NCBI GenBank assembly: GCA_003563255.1
Contig: PWSL01000285.1
Span: 1 to 24,487 of the forward strand
Source of the DNA: Desulfonatronospira sp.
GTDB taxonomy: Bacteria > Desulfobacterota > Desulfovibrionia > Desulfovibrionales > Desulfonatronovibrionaceae
Direction: 5' to 3'
DNA length: 24,487 bases
Below the pieces are notes generated by a model. It did no database searches. It saw only the letters and a program-made list of their open reading frames with translations, and was not told where the DNA came from. The translations under genes were made by a program, and so were the position numbers. Positions 7,931 to 15,483 of the stretch are shown here, piece after piece (position 1 is the stretch's first letter; each line of letters starts with the position of its first letter).

Positions 7931-9067
7931 ATGAGACCTCTATATTTTGATTATAATGCCACCACGCCGGTGCATGAAGACGTGGTTCAGGCCATGCTGC
8001 CCTTTTTCACTCAGAAATTCGGCAATCCCGGGTGCGGGCATATGTACGGAATGCAGGCCCGAAAGGCAATGGAGATTGCCAGGGAAAAAGTTGCAGGGCT
8101 TATCAATGCCGACCCAGGGCAAATATTTTTCACCTCCTGTGCTACTGAATCCAACAACCAGGTTTTGTCGGGAGTGCTGCAACCTCATGAGGAGTTGATA
8201 GTTTCAGCAGTTGAACACCCTTCGATAATAAAACCGGCCCATGAACTTTCAAGGACAGGCGTAACAGTCCGGACAGTATCCGTGGACAGTGACGGGCTCG
8301 TAGATCCGGACCAGCTCCTTGAGAAGCTTTCGGACAAGACGAAGCTGGTCAGCATTATGCTGGCCAACAACGAAACAGGTACTATCCAGCCTGTGGCGGA
8401 TATTACATCCAGGACGCAACCAGTAGGTATCCTGGTGCATACCGATGCTGCCCAGGCTGTAGGCAAGATACCGGTTGATGTCAAAGATCTCAAGGTGGAC
8501 TTTCTCAGCATTGCCGGTCACAAAATGTACGCACCCAAAGGCATAGGAGCTTTGTATGTCCGGGATCCCGGCACCCTGAAACCTTTGCTCTACGGCGGGG
8601 GGCAGGAAAAAGGGCTTCGCTCCGGAACCGAAAACATCGCTTATATTGCAGGCCTGGGTCAGGCTGCTGAACTTGCAGGCAGGGACACTGAATCCGAAGT
8701 CCGACGTCAGAAGCTTCTGGGAAAAAAATTTATACAGGGCCTGTCCAGGATAGACAGGGACTTTGTGCTGCACGCACAAAACGCTCCCAGGCTTCCAGGA
8801 ACCATGTCCATAGGCTTTGCAGGCTGCAGGGCCGGTGACATCCTGTCCGGCATGATCGCCTGTAACTTGGCGGCCTCTGCAGGTGCTGCATGTCACGGCG
8901 ACAATCTCAGTATGAGCCCGGTTCTTGAGGCCATGAGTGCTGACCCGTATTTCGGTCTTGGCACCATCAGATTTTCCTGGGGCAGAATGACAGCAGAAAA
9001 GGACATTGAGGAACTCTGCAGCAGACTGGAGTTCGTATTCCATGACTTTCTGATCCGCCCGGGTTAG
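7931..9067 (+). CDS. NifS/IscS-type cysteine desulfurase, selenocysteine-lyase-like
   Basis: A PLP-dependent fold type I enzyme of 378 residues that would remove sulfur from cysteine, or selenium from selenocysteine, leaving alanine. Visible residues are His96 (AVEHPS), the PLP contacts Asp172 and Gln175 (HTDAAQA), the PLP lysine Lys198 (SIAGHKMYAPKG) and the persulfide cysteine Cys321 (SAGAACHGD). The motif around Cys321, the segment YGGGQEKGLRSGTEN and the N-terminus YFDYNATTPVHEDV resemble eukaryotic selenocysteine lyase (SVGAACHSD) more than E. coli IscS (SSGSACTSA). The match is from memory, so substrate remains open. No iscU, iscA, selA or selD is adjacent. It is divergent from ycjF, convergent with ycjX (30 bases apart), and lies between them. 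The ribosome binding site before the ATG is weak. Confidence 0.92.
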   Translation: MRPLYFDYNATTPVHEDVVQAMLPFFTQKFGNPGCGHMYGMQARKAMEIAREKVAGLINADPGQIFFTSCATESNNQVLSGVLQPHEELIVSAVEHPSIIKPAHELSRTGVTVRTVSVDSDGLVDPDQLLEKLSDKTKLVSIMLANNETGTIQPVADITSRTQPVGILVHTDAAQAVGKIPVDVKDLKVDFLSIAGHKMYAPKGIGALYVRDPGTLKPLLYGGGQEKGLRSGTENIAYIAGLGQAAELAGRDTESEVRRQKLLGKKFIQGLSRIDRDFVLHAQNAPRLPGTMSIGFAGCRAGDILSGMIACNLAASAGAACHGDNLSMSPVLEAMSADPYFGLGTIRFSWGRMTAEKDIEELCSRLEFVFHDFLIRPG

Positions 9068-9097
9068 CTTGAGTCCTTCTAAAAAAGGTTGTCTTCC

Positions 9098-10441
9098 TTA
9101 AGAGGAAATAAATTCAAACACCCGGTCCAGGCCCAGATGCCTGGGGGGGATGAGATAGTTTTCCGGTGCATCGGGGTAGACCCGGAAAAATGGATAATCA
9201 CCGGCTGACCAGTTTTCAGGCCATGTCACTGGGAGTTCTGGCACGCTGTACTCCTTGAATTCCCTGCCTGGATTGTCCCTGGCTATTTTGCCCTTGAGCC
9301 TGCGCACCCCACTCACCGGAAACGTGGAGTGACAGGCACTGCAGACAAACCATTCGCTTTTCACCTGGGGCAGCATCTTGCCGGCCCTCTCGGTCATCAT
9401 CCGTAAAAGACCAATGAGACGTCTGTTCTCTATGTCCATGGGGTGTACCAGGTCAGCCTTGGCCGCCACAAAGGCCACCCGGTTCAACCTCTTCTGCCAG
9501 AATTTTAAATACCTCAAAAGCAGGGTCCCCAGGTCTGAGCGGGGCCGCATTATCTCAAAAAGATCCAGGAGTATCTGACGATTATCATTGTAGCGCCCCA
9601 CCCCGCCGGCCAACAGCGATGGAATGTCCACCAGGACCACCAGGGAGCCGGCCTGGGAAATATTTTCAAATACCGGCAGGGCTACTTCCTTTCGGTATAT
9701 CCTGTATTCCACCGACATCTTCCTGGCCAGTTCCGGGTTGTCCCGGCGGGCTTTTTCAGGCAGAGGTGCAAACTGACGTCCGGCAGTCAGCCCGGCCGGC
9801 CTGCTGGAAGCAATTTCTTCCACGGTGCCTGGTGCAGCGGTCTGCCCCTGCTGGTCCAGCAGGAAGACTGAAGGGGTGATTAGGGGCTTGTAGGCCAGGA
9901 TGAGACGGGCCAGAGTCTCCCGGTACAGTGCCAGGAGCCTTTGGGTTTCAATTTTTTGCCCCCGGATATATTCCAGGTAAGGGCCGGCGGCCCTGGCATA
10001 GTCGTGGTGCCTGCTGAAATGGGACAGAACATGGTCCGACCACTGGGAGTAGCTGTTGAATGCTGCAATTGCAGCATCAGCTATGCGCTCCCCGGGAAAA
10101 TCAAAAAAGGACATCCTCTGGGTATGCAGCATCCAGTCCGACCGCCGGAACTGGCAGGTGTACTGGGAGCAATCCATGGTCTTCTGCGGCCACCTGCCCC
10201 TGGCCAGTTCCTCCCGAAAGGTGGAATGCGTAAAATAAGGAGGCCAATCGCCCCTGGAGGGAATCTCCCTGAAGTCTGTGATGTCCACACCTTTGCCCAC
10301 ATGAAAATGACCCTGGCCGAATTCCATGAGATGCGAAACGAGGGAAGTAATGAAAACAGTCTTGCCGCCCCCGGCTATTCCGGTGACCACCACGTTGTTG
10401 TGCTGCCTCAAATTGAGAGCGTTGCGCATGAAACTTTTCAT
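9098..10441 (-). CDS. YcjX-like P-loop NTPase (DUF463)
   Basis: A 447-residue protein with an N-terminal Walker A motif GIAGGGKT (residues 21-28) in the context VVVTG...VFITSLVSHL. This matches the conserved opening of YcjX (VTGLSRSGKTAFITS). Further family marks are FFDFPGERIAD, LVVLVDIPSLLAGG and the base-recognition-like FVAAKADLVHP. YcjX proteins are stress-linked cytoplasmic NTPases, encoded with YcjF in the Psp regulon of enterics; biochemical function is not settled. The start at 10441 (ATG) is the best of three options; a TTG at 10465 and an ATG at 10429 remain possible because the SD is poor. The gene ends 30 bases from the opposing desulfurase. Confidence 0.9.
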   Translation of the reverse strand: MKSFMRNALNLRQHNNVVVTGIAGGGKTVFITSLVSHLMEFGQGHFHVGKGVDITDFREIPSRGDWPPYFTHSTFREELARGRWPQKTMDCSQYTCQFRRSDWMLHTQRMSFFDFPGERIADAAIAAFNSYSQWSDHVLSHFSRHHDYARAAGPYLEYIRGQKIETQRLLALYRETLARLILAYKPLITPSVFLLDQQGQTAAPGTVEEIASSRPAGLTAGRQFAPLPEKARRDNPELARKMSVEYRIYRKEVALPVFENISQAGSLVVLVDIPSLLAGGVGRYNDNRQILLDLFEIMRPRSDLGTLLLRYLKFWQKRLNRVAFVAAKADLVHPMDIENRRLIGLLRMMTERAGKMLPQVKSEWFVCSACHSTFPVSGVRRLKGKIARDNPGREFKEYSVPELPVTWPENWSAGDYPFFRVYPDAPENYLIPPRHLGLDRVFEFISS

Positions 10442-10552
10442 TCTGGAATGACATCCTTGTTGCAAAATTTTGCGATGAATAAAAACCTGTTGGCAGAAGA
10501 AACCAAAACCAGTACCTTTTGGCAGATATATCCGGGGCAGGCAAGAAGTAAA

Positions 10553-10605
10553 GTAACCATTCAGTTGGTACTCTATGGTGGTTCCTTGATCCCGGCCTGA
10601 GGACC
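10553..10605. repeat. Family C left-end fragment
   Basis: It begins GTAACCATTCAGTTGG and continues with TGGTGGTTCC, weakly resembling the interior of other family C copies. It lies in the divergent gap (10442-10664) between ycjX and azlC. The rest of that gap shows no gene and should hold the two divergent promoters. Confidence 0.5.
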
Positions 10606-10664
10606 ATCCCGCACCTGGGTTGCGGGTGTAGTTCGCGTTAGTATTATTTCATGTCAGGGAAAAA

Positions 10665-11390
10665 ATGAAGACTTCCACAGAGGATAAAGACAGCACTCAG
10701 ATTGTTTTCACCCGCAAAGGAATGCTCCAGGGTTTTATTAAGTGCATCCCTCTGGGTCTGGGCGTGTTCGCTTATGGCCTGGTTTTCGGGGTTCTGGCGG
10801 TCCAGGCCGGCATGAGCCCCCTGCAGGCACAGATAATGAGCCTGACAGTATTTGCGGGCGCATCCCAGCTCATGGCCCTGGAACTATGGGCCACGCAACT
10901 ACCCGTCCTTGCACTTACCGTTACAGTATTTGCGGTTAACATGAGGCACCTGCTCATGGGTGCTGCCATGCGGGACTGGCTGGTTCGTCTTCCTCCCGGC
11001 AAAACGTATTTCAGTCTTTTCTTTATGACAGATGAGTCCTGGGCACTTTCAGTGAAAGAAATGGCTTCTGGCAATAAGGACGCGGGGTTTTTTCTGGGCT
11101 CGGGACTGTGCATCTACTTTTTCTGGAACAGTGCCACAGGTCTTGGAGCCACCATGTTTACCCTGGTGGACAGACTTTTTGCTGACCCGGCTGTTCTTGG
11201 CCTTGACTTTGCCTTTACAGCGGTATTTATAGCTCTACTTATATTTTTCTGGAAAGGAAAATCTCAGGTACCGGTATGGCTGATTGCAGGTATGGTGGCC
11301 TGGATTGTTTTTCTGCTTCTGCCCGGGAAGTGGTATATCATCCTTGGCGGACTGGCCGGAGGAATCGCTGGAGCCATAAAGGATGCTTGA
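10665..11390 (+). CDS. azlC: AzlC/YgaZ family branched-chain amino acid exporter, large subunit
   Basis: A 241-residue polytopic membrane protein with about six or seven hydrophobic helices. The family's conserved elements are the start of the permease domain GFIKCIPLGLGVFAYGLVFG, the FAGASQLMALEL helix and the AVNMRHLLMGAAM segment. Together with AzlD it forms an exporter for branched-chain amino acids, as YgaZH does for valine and methionine in E. coli. The ATG at 10665 follows a modest AGGG box. azlD overlaps its end by 8 bases, indicating translational coupling. No Lrp/AsnC regulator is adjacent, unlike the azl operon of Bacillus. Confidence 0.95.
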   Translation: MKTSTEDKDSTQIVFTRKGMLQGFIKCIPLGLGVFAYGLVFGVLAVQAGMSPLQAQIMSLTVFAGASQLMALELWATQLPVLALTVTVFAVNMRHLLMGAAMRDWLVRLPPGKTYFSLFFMTDESWALSVKEMASGNKDAGFFLGSGLCIYFFWNSATGLGATMFTLVDRLFADPAVLGLDFAFTAVFIALLIFFWKGKSQVPVWLIAGMVAWIVFLLLPGKWYIILGGLAGGIAGAIKDA

Positions 11391-11694
11391 AAGCAGCGGA
11401 TTCATCTTTGCCGCGGCCATAGTACTCATGACCGCGGCCACCTATATTACCCGGGCCGGGGGTCTTTTTATCATCAGCAGAATCGCTCCTACCCAGCGCC
11501 TGCAAGCTTTTTTGAATCATGTGCCGGCTTCAATCCTGGTGGCCATAATTGTTCCCAGCCTTGTGGACAAAGGCCCGGCTGAGTTTATTGCTGCAGGCTC
11601 AACCGCGGCAGCAGCTATTCTTACCCGCAACCTGATCATATCCCTGCTGACAGGTCTGATATGTGTTTCTCTTTTAAGGACCCTGATTTTTTAG
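11383..11694 (+). CDS. azlD: AzlD/YgaH family exporter small subunit
   Basis: A 103-residue membrane protein with about three to four helices. The family signature lies in AATYITRAGGLFIISRIAP near the start and FLNHVPASILVAIIVPSLV in the middle. It pairs with AzlC to form the branched-chain amino acid exporter. The ATG at 11383 lies inside the azlC end (8-base overlap). Its TAG stop shares its final G with the first base of a family C repeat (GTAAGCATTC), so an insertion may have supplied or trimmed the C-terminus. The length is nevertheless normal for the family. Confidence 0.93.
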   Translation: MLESSGFIFAAAIVLMTAATYITRAGGLFIISRIAPTQRLQAFLNHVPASILVAIIVPSLVDKGPAEFIAAGSTAAAAILTRNLIISLLTGLICVSLLRTLIF

Positions 11695-11750
11695 TAAGCA
11701 TTCATGGGGTGCCGTATCCGGCCCGGGGACAGTCCCCGCGAGACCTTTTT
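11694..11750. repeat. Family C left end with GGGGACAGTCCCC palindrome
   Basis: GTAAGCATTCATGGGGTG at the start is a family C terminus. GGGGACAGTCCCC (11725-11737) is a near-palindromic REP core. No right end is present. It is followed at once by a family A copy, giving back-to-back elements after azlD. Confidence 0.6.
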
Positions 11751-11753
11751 ATT

Positions 11754-11872
11754 GGATGTGGCATGGGGACTGGCTCTCCCCGGACTTATTTTTCAGTAAT
11801 GATCTTCACATCAGCTAAAAATAAGTGCGGGGGTGCCTGTCTCCTGCTTTCTTTATAAGCGCTAAACAGATA
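11754..11872. repeat. Family A element, copy 2 (loop forward)
   Basis: GGATGTGGCATGGGGACTGG leads into CCGGACTTATTTTT. The loop (11795-11814) reads AGTAATGATCTTCACATCAG, and the right arm is AAAAATAAGTGCGGGGGTGC, then CTGCTTTC and the outer end AGCGCTAAACAGATA. The left outer end is lost, apparently where the family C fragment abuts. Confidence 0.85.
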
Positions 11873-12013
11873 CACAAACGCTAAGTTGTGTGAACCTGCA
11901 CAGAATTAAACGCTCTGAATATATACGATTATTCCGGCTGAACATATATCCGGCATTGGCGATTGACAATTACTCGGCCCTGGGATAAACAGCACAGGAT
12001 TGTACTGGAGGGA

Positions 12014-12090
12014 GGGGACAGGCACCTCCGCACTGATTTTATGGCAGAAAGGCTGCAGAATATTTGAAAAAAGTGCGGGGAAAGTCAGGC
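12014..12090. repeat. Diverged palindromic REP element upstream of glnH
   Basis: GGGGACAGGCAC is followed by CTCCGCACTGATTTT. The reverse arm is AAAAAAGTGCGGGG (12066-12080), after a loop containing the small palindrome GCAGAAAGGCTGC. The architecture is that of family A, but the loop sequence is unrelated. It lies just upstream of the putative glnH promoter. The remaining part of the 11695-12163 gap, about 11873-12013, shows nothing I can name. Confidence 0.65.
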
Positions 12091-12107
12091 ATCATGCGAC
12101 ATAACCG

Positions 12108-12136
12108 TTGAACAGATGCTGTAATGGAAGTTTAGT
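12108..12136 (+). promoter_or_regulatory. Possible sigma-70 promoter for glnHPQ
   Basis: TTGAAC (12108-12113) and TTTAGT (12131-12136) are separated by 17 bases and lie about 28 bases before the glnH start codon. Each box matches the consensus at four of six positions, so this is a weak prediction. Confidence 0.35.
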
Positions 12137-12163
12137 TTTATTTTTTAATTTATGGAGGTATCG

Positions 12164-12925
12164 ATGAAAAAAAAAGGTTTTATTTCAAGTCTTATTTTAG
12201 GCGTCTTTTTGTTCATGAGCATGTTTGCAGGACAAGTACATGCTAAAAAACTTACTGTTGCTGTTGATACGGCATTTGTGCCTTTCGAGTTCAGGTGCCC
12301 CGATACAGGAGATTATATTGGATTCGATATTGATCTCTGGGATGCCATTGCAGAAAGAATCGGGGTAGAGTATGAGCTTCAGCCCATGGATTTTTCCGGC
12401 ATTGTTCCAGCTCTGCAGACGGGCAGCGTGGATGCCGCTCTGGCAGGGATCACCATTACTGCCGCACGCGAAAAAGTAGTTGACTTCTCCCACCCCTACT
12501 ACGACAGCGGTCTTAGTATCATGGTAATGAAAGACAATGACGAAATCCAGGGTCCTGAAGACATAGAAGGCAGGACCATTGCTGTTCGCACAGGCACCAC
12601 CAGCGCAGACCATGCCCCCAGGCTCAATCCTGCAGATATCGTCATGTTTCCCAACATTGAGGCTGCTTATATGGAGGTCCGCGCTGGACGTGTGGACGCA
12701 GCCATGCATGACACCCCGAATGTGATGTACTATATCCAGACAGCCGGTGACGGACAGGTAAAGGCCGTGGGCCCACGCATGCAGTCCCAGTCCTACGGCA
12801 TAGGCTTTCCCCTTGGAAGCGAACTGCGAAATGACGTAAATGTCGCCTTTCTGGAACTGGTGGACTCGGGTGAATACGCCGAGATATACAGGAAGTGGTT
12901 CGGCACAGACCCCAACCCCAGATAA
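12164..12925 (+). CDS. glnH: Polar amino acid ABC transporter, periplasmic binding protein
   Basis: A 253-residue family 3 solute-binding protein. Residues 1-27 form a signal peptide (MKKKGFISSL, hydrophobic core, then QVHA with cleavage likely after Ala27). The mature part begins KKLTVAVDTAFVPFEF and holds the ligand-pocket segments GFDIDLWDAIAERIG, GITITAAREKVVDFS and GTTSAD, and ends with the usual YRKWFG motif. It would bind glutamine or a similar polar amino acid in the periplasm and deliver it to the GlnP-type permease. The ATG at 12164 is set by TATGGAGG 9 bases upstream; an ATG 12 bases earlier lies before that RBS. It is the first gene of a three-gene operon, followed by a terminator-like hairpin and two repeat elements. 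Ligand specificity is inferred only at family level. Confidence 0.93.
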   Translation: MKKKGFISSLILGVFLFMSMFAGQVHAKKLTVAVDTAFVPFEFRCPDTGDYIGFDIDLWDAIAERIGVEYELQPMDFSGIVPALQTGSVDAALAGITITAAREKVVDFSHPYYDSGLSIMVMKDNDEIQGPEDIEGRTIAVRTGTTSADHAPRLNPADIVMFPNIEAAYMEVRAGRVDAAMHDTPNVMYYIQTAGDGQVKAVGPRMQSQSYGIGFPLGSELRNDVNVAFLELVDSGEYAEIYRKWFGTDPNPR

Positions 12926-12931
12926 TTTCCT

Positions 12932-12968
12932 GCCCCGCAGGTTAAACCTCCTGCGGGGCTTCTCTCCT
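12932..12968 (+). terminator. Terminator or attenuator hairpin after glnH
   Basis: GCCCCGCAGG (12932-12941) pairs perfectly with CCTGCGGGGC (12950-12959) around TTAAACCT, then TTCTCTCC. It lies 7 bases after the glnH stop. Such a hairpin commonly stabilises the binding-protein mRNA and lets only some transcription continue into the permease. The T-run is weak. Confidence 0.65.
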
Positions 12969-12980
12969 CACCGGTTTCGG

Positions 12981-12998
12981 CATCCCCTGAATGGTTAC
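12981..12998. repeat. Family C right-end fragment
   Basis: CATCCCCTGAATGGTTAC is the reverse complement of the family C terminus. No left end is found nearby, so it is a solo end between glnH and glnP. Confidence 0.6.
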
Positions 12999-13079
12999 AT
13001 ATGGATCAGCTCACTTTTTGTTTTTACTGACTACTGCGACTGGCAATATGACTTTTTGCACTCGCATCTTTTTAATACC

Positions 13080-13212
13080 GTATCTGTTTAGCGCTTTGGA
13101 TGTGGCATGGGGACTGGCTCTCCCCGCACTTATTTTTCAGTAATGATCTTCACATCAGCAAAATAAATGCGGGGGTGCCTGTCCCCTGCTTTCCTTTAAA
13201 AAAGGGCTAAAC
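13080..13212. repeat. Family A element, copy 3 (loop forward)
   Basis: The left end is GTATCTGTTTAGCGCTTTG, then GGGGACTGGCTCTCCCCGCA, the loop AGTAATGATCTTCACATCAG (13139-13158), the right arm GCGGGGGTGCCTGTCCCC, and the outer end GGGCTAAAC. Part of the right inner arm is shortened (AAAATAAATGC). Confidence 0.88.
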
Positions 13213-13306
13213 TTTTACATTTTTTCTGACTACTGACTACTGACTACTGGCCACTGACTACTGCGACTGGCAATATGACTTTTTGCACTCGCATCTTTTT
13301 AATACT

Positions 13307-13439
13307 GTATCTGTTTAGCGCTTTGTGATGTGGCATGGGGACTGGCTCTCCCCGCACTTATTTTTCAGTAATGATCTTCACATCAGCAAAAAAAAGTGCG
13401 GGAGTGCCTGTCCCCTGCTTTCCTTAAAAGCGCTAAACA
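13307..13439. repeat. Family A element, copy 4 (loop forward)
   Basis: It has the same layout as copy 3, with the loop at 13367-13386, the left end GTATCTGTTTAGCGCTTTG and the right outer end AAAAGCGCTAAACA. It ends only 21 bases before the glnP start codon, so the RBS of glnP lies immediately beside the repeat. Confidence 0.88.
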
Positions 13440-13460
13440 ATCTTACATTAAGGTTGACTT

Positions 13461-14117
13461 ATGGATTTTCAATACGATTTTGTTCTTTCCACCCTTCCTC
13501 AGTTGATGAAGGGAGTAAGGCTGACTATCCACATTACGGTTTACGGACTTCTGGGGGGAGTTGTGCTTGGAGTGGTCACCGGTCTTATAATGGCTTACAG
13601 GATACCTTTTCTCCGCTGGATTGGAGCCACCTATGTATGGATCATCAGGGGGACCCCGATAGTGGTGCAGGCCATGTTCGTCTACTTTGCTCTGCCGCTG
13701 GCCATGGGTATCCGCATGACCGGAGTATATGCCGCTATTCTTGTCCTGGCCATAAACGCCGGGGCCTATATTTCCGAGATAGTCAGAGGGGCAGTCCTGT
13801 CCATCAGCAAGGGGCTGGTGGATGCAGGACTGGCCCTGGGTCTTTCCAGGATTCAGGTTACAGGATATGTTGTGGGCCCCCTGGCTTTTCGAAGAATGAT
13901 TCCTCCCCTGGGCAATCAGTTCATCATCGGACTGAAAGACACTTCACTGTTTATTGTCATAGGAGTCGGCGAGTTGACCCGCCAGGGCCAGGAAATAATG
14001 GCTTCATCATTCAGGGCGTTGGAAGTATGGACTGCAGTTGCAATTATATATCTGCTTCTGACCACTGTGCTGGCGCTTTCCCTGCGCTGGCTGGAACGGA
14101 GAATGAAGATAATATGA
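13461..14117 (+). CDS. glnP: Polar amino acid ABC transporter permease
   Basis: A 218-residue HisM/GlnP-type inner-membrane permease with about five helices. The N-terminus ([20 protein letters not shown]) is the classic opening of the family. The cytoplasmic coupling (EAA) loop lies about residues 112-145, with [20 protein letters not shown] followed by LGLSRIQ. After it come [20 protein letters not shown] and a final helix. It would move the amino acid delivered by GlnH across the membrane, probably as a homodimer since only one permease gene is present. An AAGG box lies about 8 bases before the ATG. The stop overlaps the glnQ start (ATGA at 14114-14117), showing tight coupling. Confidence 0.94.
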   Translation: MDFQYDFVLSTLPQLMKGVRLTIHITVYGLLGGVVLGVVTGLIMAYRIPFLRWIGATYVWIIRGTPIVVQAMFVYFALPLAMGIRMTGVYAAILVLAINAGAYISEIVRGAVLSISKGLVDAGLALGLSRIQVTGYVVGPLAFRRMIPPLGNQFIIGLKDTSLFIVIGVGELTRQGQEIMASSFRALEVWTAVAIIYLLLTTVLALSLRWLERRMKII

Positions 14118-14842
14118 AAATCGTTGAATGTAAAAAAGTATGCAAAAGCTTTGGAGAGGCCAAAGTCCTGCATGATATCGACCTGTCCATAGATGCCGGC
14201 GAAGTTGTGGTTGTCCTGGGTCCTTCGGGTTCCGGCAAATCAACCCTGTTGCGGTGCTTCAATGTCCTGGAAACCATCACCTCCGGAGATCTCCTGGTGG
14301 ACGGCAAAAGCGTTATAGATCCTGATACGGATATTCGACATATTCGACAGGAAGCCGGCATGGTTTTCCAGCAGTTCAACCTGTTTCCTCAAATGACCGC
14401 TTTGCAAAATGTGGCATTCGGTCCCAGGAAGGTCAGAGGAATCCCCAAAAAAGAAGCTAATGAACTGGCCATGGAGCTATTAAAAAAGGTGGGACTGGCT
14501 GAAAGGGCCACTTATCACCCTTTCCAGCTCTCAGGAGGGCAGCAGCAGCGCGTCGCCATTGCCAGGGCTCTGGCTGTTAAACCCAAGCTCATGCTGTTTG
14601 ACGAGCCTACCTCTGCTTTGGATCCGGAACTCAAAGGTGAAGTTCTCTCAGTGATGCGCTCCCTTGCATAAGAAGGCATGACCATGATAGTGGTATCCCA
14701 CGAGATTCGATTTGCCCTCAACGTAGGCAACCGGCTGATCTTTATGGATGATGGCCGCATTATTCACGATGGTGATCCCAGGGAACTATATGAAAACCCT
14801 CCCACAGAGAGGTTGCGGGACTTTCTGCACGCCATTCAGTAA
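14114..14842 (+). pseudogene. glnQ: GlnQ-type ABC ATPase interrupted by an in-frame TAA
   Basis: The frame encodes a full 242-residue amino acid transporter ATPase except for a TAA at 14669-14671 (codon 186). Before the stop are Walker [10 protein letters not shown] (36-44), the Q-loop FQQFNLFP, the signature [15 protein letters not shown] and Walker B plus D-loop [14 protein letters not shown]. After it, still in the same frame, come EGMTMIVVSHEIRFAL, which contains the switch histidine, and a normal C-terminus to 14842. Relatives usually have Glu or Lys where the stop is (as in LAEEGMTM), so one base change from GAA or AAA explains it. The truncated product would lack the H-loop and be inactive. 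ATGs at 14678 and 14684 could allow reinitiation of the last 55 or 53 residues. Alternatives are readthrough or a sequencing error. Confidence 0.9.
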
Positions 14843-14927
14843 TGACCTGATCACCGGCTGGTTAATAATGATTTCCGGGCAAGGCCGGCAGTTGCATGCA
14901 GTATGGGAGCGTTTCAGATAGCACCGC

Positions 14928-14969
14928 AAAAAATTTTCCTGGTCCGGGGCACAGAGCGACCGGACCAGG
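14928..14969 (-). terminator. Rho-independent terminator of the coiled-coil gene
   Basis: Read on the minus strand, CCTGGTCCGG and CCGGACCAGG form a perfect 10-bp stem (14960-14969 with 14938-14947) around a 12-base loop, followed by AAAATTTTTT. It lies 19 bases past the stop of the gene at 14988-15305. From the plus side it could also close the glnHPQ transcript, though without a T-run. Confidence 0.75.
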
Positions 14970-14987
14970 AAGATTCCACGACCAGGG

Positions 14988-15305
14988 TTATTTCTTGGGT
15001 CCTTCCCTGTAAGCCCGTTCAAACTCTTCTTTGGCTTTGGAAAAACTCTTTTTCCACGCCGACCAGGATTTTTCCATGCCCTGTTTCAGGTCCTCCCAGC
15101 CTGACTCATCCTTATCCCGGACGTTTGACAATTTGCTTTCCAGTTCTTTGAGCTTTTTACGCAACTCCAGCATCTGCTGCTGATATTCGTCCTTGAGTTC
15201 TCCCTCGGCCTGAGCGGCTTCCTCCGTCAACTTGTCCAGGTCCTTGTTTAATTCGTCCATCTTGACCTTGAGTCTGAGAATATATTCGTCCTTATTTTCG
15301 TCCAT
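14988..15305 (-). CDS. Coiled-coil protein, Sll1863-like stress family
   Basis: A 105-residue highly charged protein without signal or membrane segments. Residues about 8-68 form a long coiled coil (heptads in RLKVKMDELNKDLDKLTEEA and MLELRKKLKELESKLSNV). A conserved-looking tail follows, with WEDLKQGMEKSWSAWKKSF and KAKEEFERAY. This arrangement matches the small coiled-coil proteins annotated as Sll1863-type stress response proteins, whose function is unknown. A strong ribosome binding site (AAGGAGGAAG) lies about 5 bases before the ATG. It is a single-gene unit with its own terminator, convergent with the glnHPQ operon. The family assignment is from pattern memory. Confidence 0.8.
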   Translation of the reverse strand: MDENKDEYILRLKVKMDELNKDLDKLTEEAAQAEGELKDEYQQQMLELRKKLKELESKLSNVRDKDESGWEDLKQGMEKSWSAWKKSFSKAKEEFERAYREGPKK

Positions 15306-15385
15306 TCAACTTCCTCCTTATTCCTGAATAGGCATTTCATATCAGGTCACCTCTTTGCTTGGCAAGCATGATGCGCCTGAAAAAC

Positions 15386-15462
15386 CGACTTTTTGCTGGA
15401 AAATCAACCATGGCCGGCTCTGCTTTATTGATTGCAATCTATGATGCACCTGCAAAAAGTCG
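15386..15462. repeat. Inverted repeat with CGACTTTTTGC arms
   Basis: CGACTTTTTGC (15386-15396) pairs with GCAAAAAGTCG (15452-15462). The preceding ATGATGCGCCTG also resembles the ATGATGCACCTG beside the right arm. The GACTTTTTGC motif recurs at about 13050, 13277 and 15733, so it belongs to a further small dispersed repeat family. Confidence 0.6.
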
Positions 15463-15483
15463 AGAAAATGAATAATTCAGAAA

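Larger units (their letters stand above)
13028..13439. repeat. Tandem duplication carrying two family A copies
   Basis: The segment starting TGACTACTGCGACTGGCAAT at 13028 recurs at 13255, an offset of 227 bases, and stays nearly identical through the family A element that follows (first unit to about 13200, second to about 13430). Between the units is a short tandem run of TGACTAC motifs (about 13227-13260), which may have primed the duplication. This fills most of the 12926-13460 gap between glnH and glnP. Confidence 0.8.

Noticed and set aside
9068-9097. Shared bidirectional terminator between the desulfurase and ycjX
   Set aside because: Only a short imperfect CTTCCTTAAGAGG hairpin is visible, without a convincing stem and T-run in either direction.
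13226-13262. TGACTAC short tandem array considered as a CRISPR-like repeat
   Set aside because: The units are seven bases with no spacers, and there is no cas gene in the window.
13325-13460. An upstream extension of the glnQ frame through a family A element and glnP
   Set aside because: It would translate a repeat and the glnP gene in another frame. The conserved ATPase begins at the ATG at 14114.
14669-14671. Recoding of TAA as an amino acid in glnQ
   Set aside because: TAA is not a known selenocysteine or pyrrolysine codon, and other genes here use TAA as a normal stop (for example the DUF2283 gene and the kinase).
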